33,349 nt of DNA, taken from contig VGUA01000021.1 of the NCBI GenBank assembly GCA_016874535.1, positions 1-33,349 of the forward strand, written 5' to 3'. A program made the translations under genes and the position numbers. The notes below the pieces were generated by a model. It was not told the DNA's origin, ran no database searches, and saw nothing but the letters and a program-made list of their open reading frames with translations. This document shows positions 32,349 to 33,349 of the stretch, one piece after another. Each line of letters opens with the position of its first letter. Position 1 is the stretch's first letter. This DNA is from Gammaproteobacteria bacterium. GTDB lineage: Bacteria; Pseudomonadota; Gammaproteobacteria; Ga0077536.

Positions 32349-33349
32349 TCAGGTGCGCACGCGCATCAGCGCGTTGATGATGTTTTCGAGCTGACGCAGG
32401 CTGCGGCAGGATTCCACCTGGTCGCAGGCTGCCGACAGACGGCGCATCTCGGAATCCCCCGTGTTCCAGAACACGCGAGGCTCGGGATTCAGCCAGACCA
32501 CGCGCCCCGCACGCTCATGAATGCGATGCAAATCGCGGTGTCCGGGATCTCCATGATTGGAGCGTCCATCGCCGAGGATGAGGACGGTGGTGCGATGATC
32601 GATGTCATCCAGCACTTTCTCCCGCAGCTGACCCAGGGCGCGTCCGTAGTCGGTCGAGCCCCACCCATGACGTTTGAGGGTGGTGGCAACGGCCTCTTCC
32701 ACCGGCAGGGTTTCGAACAGGGCCGTGACTTCGGCGAGCTCGGCGGAAAATACAAATGCCCTGACCTTGGGCAACACCTCGCTCACGCTGTAGAGAAACA
32801 GCAGCAGGAAGCGCGCCATGCTCGCGACCGAACCCGAGACATCACATACCGCCACCACTTTCGGACGGTCGATACGGCGTTGCTTCCATACGATGTCGAA
32901 GAGCAGCCCGTCGTACTGGATATTCCGGCGCAGGGTGTGGCGCACGTCGAGCCGACCCCGATCATCCACGCGGCGACGCCGCGAATGAAGCGCAACGAGG
33001 CGTCGTGCGAGTTTGCGCACGAGTGCCTGCATCAGGGTGAAGTCGCTGTACTCGGCCCTGGACAACGGGACTTCGCGCAGAATCTCCTCCCGCAGGCGGG
33101 TACCCGCATTTGCCGTGAGGAGCACGATCTGGCGCTCGACATGGGCGGTGACTTCCTCCCGCAACTGCGCCAGCGACTGTTGTAAGGCCCCGGCGCCGGC
33201 CGCATCTCCCGCCGCCCGCAATACCGCCATGCGCTGCTCCACGGCCACCACGCCCATGGCCTCGAGCATGCGCCGGGAATAGAGGCCGCGCTGGGTGAAG
33301 AGCCTGGTGTCCTGCACGCGCGCGGCCTGCGCCGCTTCGGCAAGGGCAA
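32349..33349 (-). CDS. CoxE-like VWA-domain protein (N-terminal part beyond the window)
   Basis: The frame is open to the right edge, so the N terminus is missing; 333 residues are visible. The VWA domain carries the MIDAS motif DVSGSV, then a Rossmann-like core with VLILGDGRSNHGDPG and a C-terminal VVWLNPEPRVFW. CoxE-type proteins pair with MoxR-type AAA+ ATPases (CoxD), and in carboxydotrophs they mature the Mo-Cu site of CO dehydrogenase. A coxD-like gene would be expected just outside, upstream on this strand. The Mo-hydroxylase operon lies about 10 kb away, so a link is possible but unproven. Confidence 0.88.
   Translation of the reverse strand, partial: ALAEAAQAARVQDTRLFTQRGLYSRRMLEAMGVVAVEQRMAVLRAAGDAAGAGALQQSLAQLREEVTAHVERQIVLLTANAGTRLREEILREVPLSRAEYSDFTLMQALVRKLARRLVALHSRRRRVDDRGRLDVRHTLRRNIQYDGLLFDIVWKQRRIDRPKVVAVCDVSGSVASMARFLLLFLYSVSEVLPKVRAFVFSAELAEVTALFETLPVEEAVATTLKRHGWGSTDYGRALGQLREKVLDDIDHRTTVLILGDGRSNHGDPGHRDLHRIHERAGRVVWLNPEPRVFWNTGDSEMRRLSAACDQVESCRSLRQLENIINALMRVRT

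Noticed and set aside
1-33349. CRISPR arrays, IS elements, phage genes or tRNA genes
   Set aside because: No regularly spaced short repeats, transposase or integrase motifs, or cloverleaf-like sequences were found on either strand.

Overview
The window is a GC-rich, densely coded bacterial chromosome segment, probably from a gammaproteobacterium or a close proteobacterial relative. The lineage guess rests on a PpnP (YaiE) gene, a 61-residue zinc-ribbon-like protein of a type I associate with Gammaproteobacteria, a TerC gene and a YhiN/TIGR03862-type flavoprotein. It is an inference, because there is no rRNA or other phylogenetic marker. There are no tRNAs, IS elements or CRISPR arrays.

Left half (1-16185): two compact catabolic-looking operons converge with only 4 bases between them. 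The plus-strand operon (39-8880) encodes an HMG-CoA-synthase-like/DUF35 fusion, a thiolase, an acyl-CoA dehydrogenase, a malonyl-CoA-synthetase-like ligase, a MaoC hydratase, a CitE-like CoA-ester lyase, a FlK-like hotdog thioesterase, a PanB-like hydroxymethyltransferase and a TesB thioesterase. The last five overlap or nearly overlap. The minus-strand operon (16185 down to 8885) encodes a HisD-like alcohol/aldehyde dehydrogenase, an acetoacetate-decarboxylase-like protein, an SDR, a TetR regulator, an SMP-30-type lactonase and a large RND/MMPL transporter with a C-terminal cyclic-nucleotide-binding domain. The transporter is split by a frameshift in a T7 run. A sigma70-like promoter and repeated palindromes lie upstream of the hisD-like gene and may be the TetR control region.

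Middle (16186-22562): an 834-base gap holds two tandem copies of a structured repeat of about 203 bases. It is followed by a molybdenum-hydroxylase operon (FAD, 2Fe-2S and Mo subunits, a CoxG-like protein, then a GST). A third, inverted copy of the repeat lies downstream, so inverted copies bracket the operon. The Mo subunit has neither the CO-dehydrogenase nor the usual xanthine-oxidase active-site loop.

Right part (22563-33349): mixed genes, namely a VOC protein, a secreted hypothetical protein, a HAD hydrolase, an MsbA-like ABC exporter, TerC, PpnP, an MFS transporter, a frameshifted small exported protein, a flavoprotein and a FadD-like acyl-CoA ligase. A CoxE-like VWA protein runs off the right edge.

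Reading of the whole: CoA ligases, an oxidative module, C-C cleaving lyases, thioesterases, a Mo-hydroxylase, a lactonase and an exporter suggest degradation of a hydrophobic, possibly branched or alicyclic, substrate. The substrate cannot be read from sequence. Bases 1-38 hold only the leader of the first gene.
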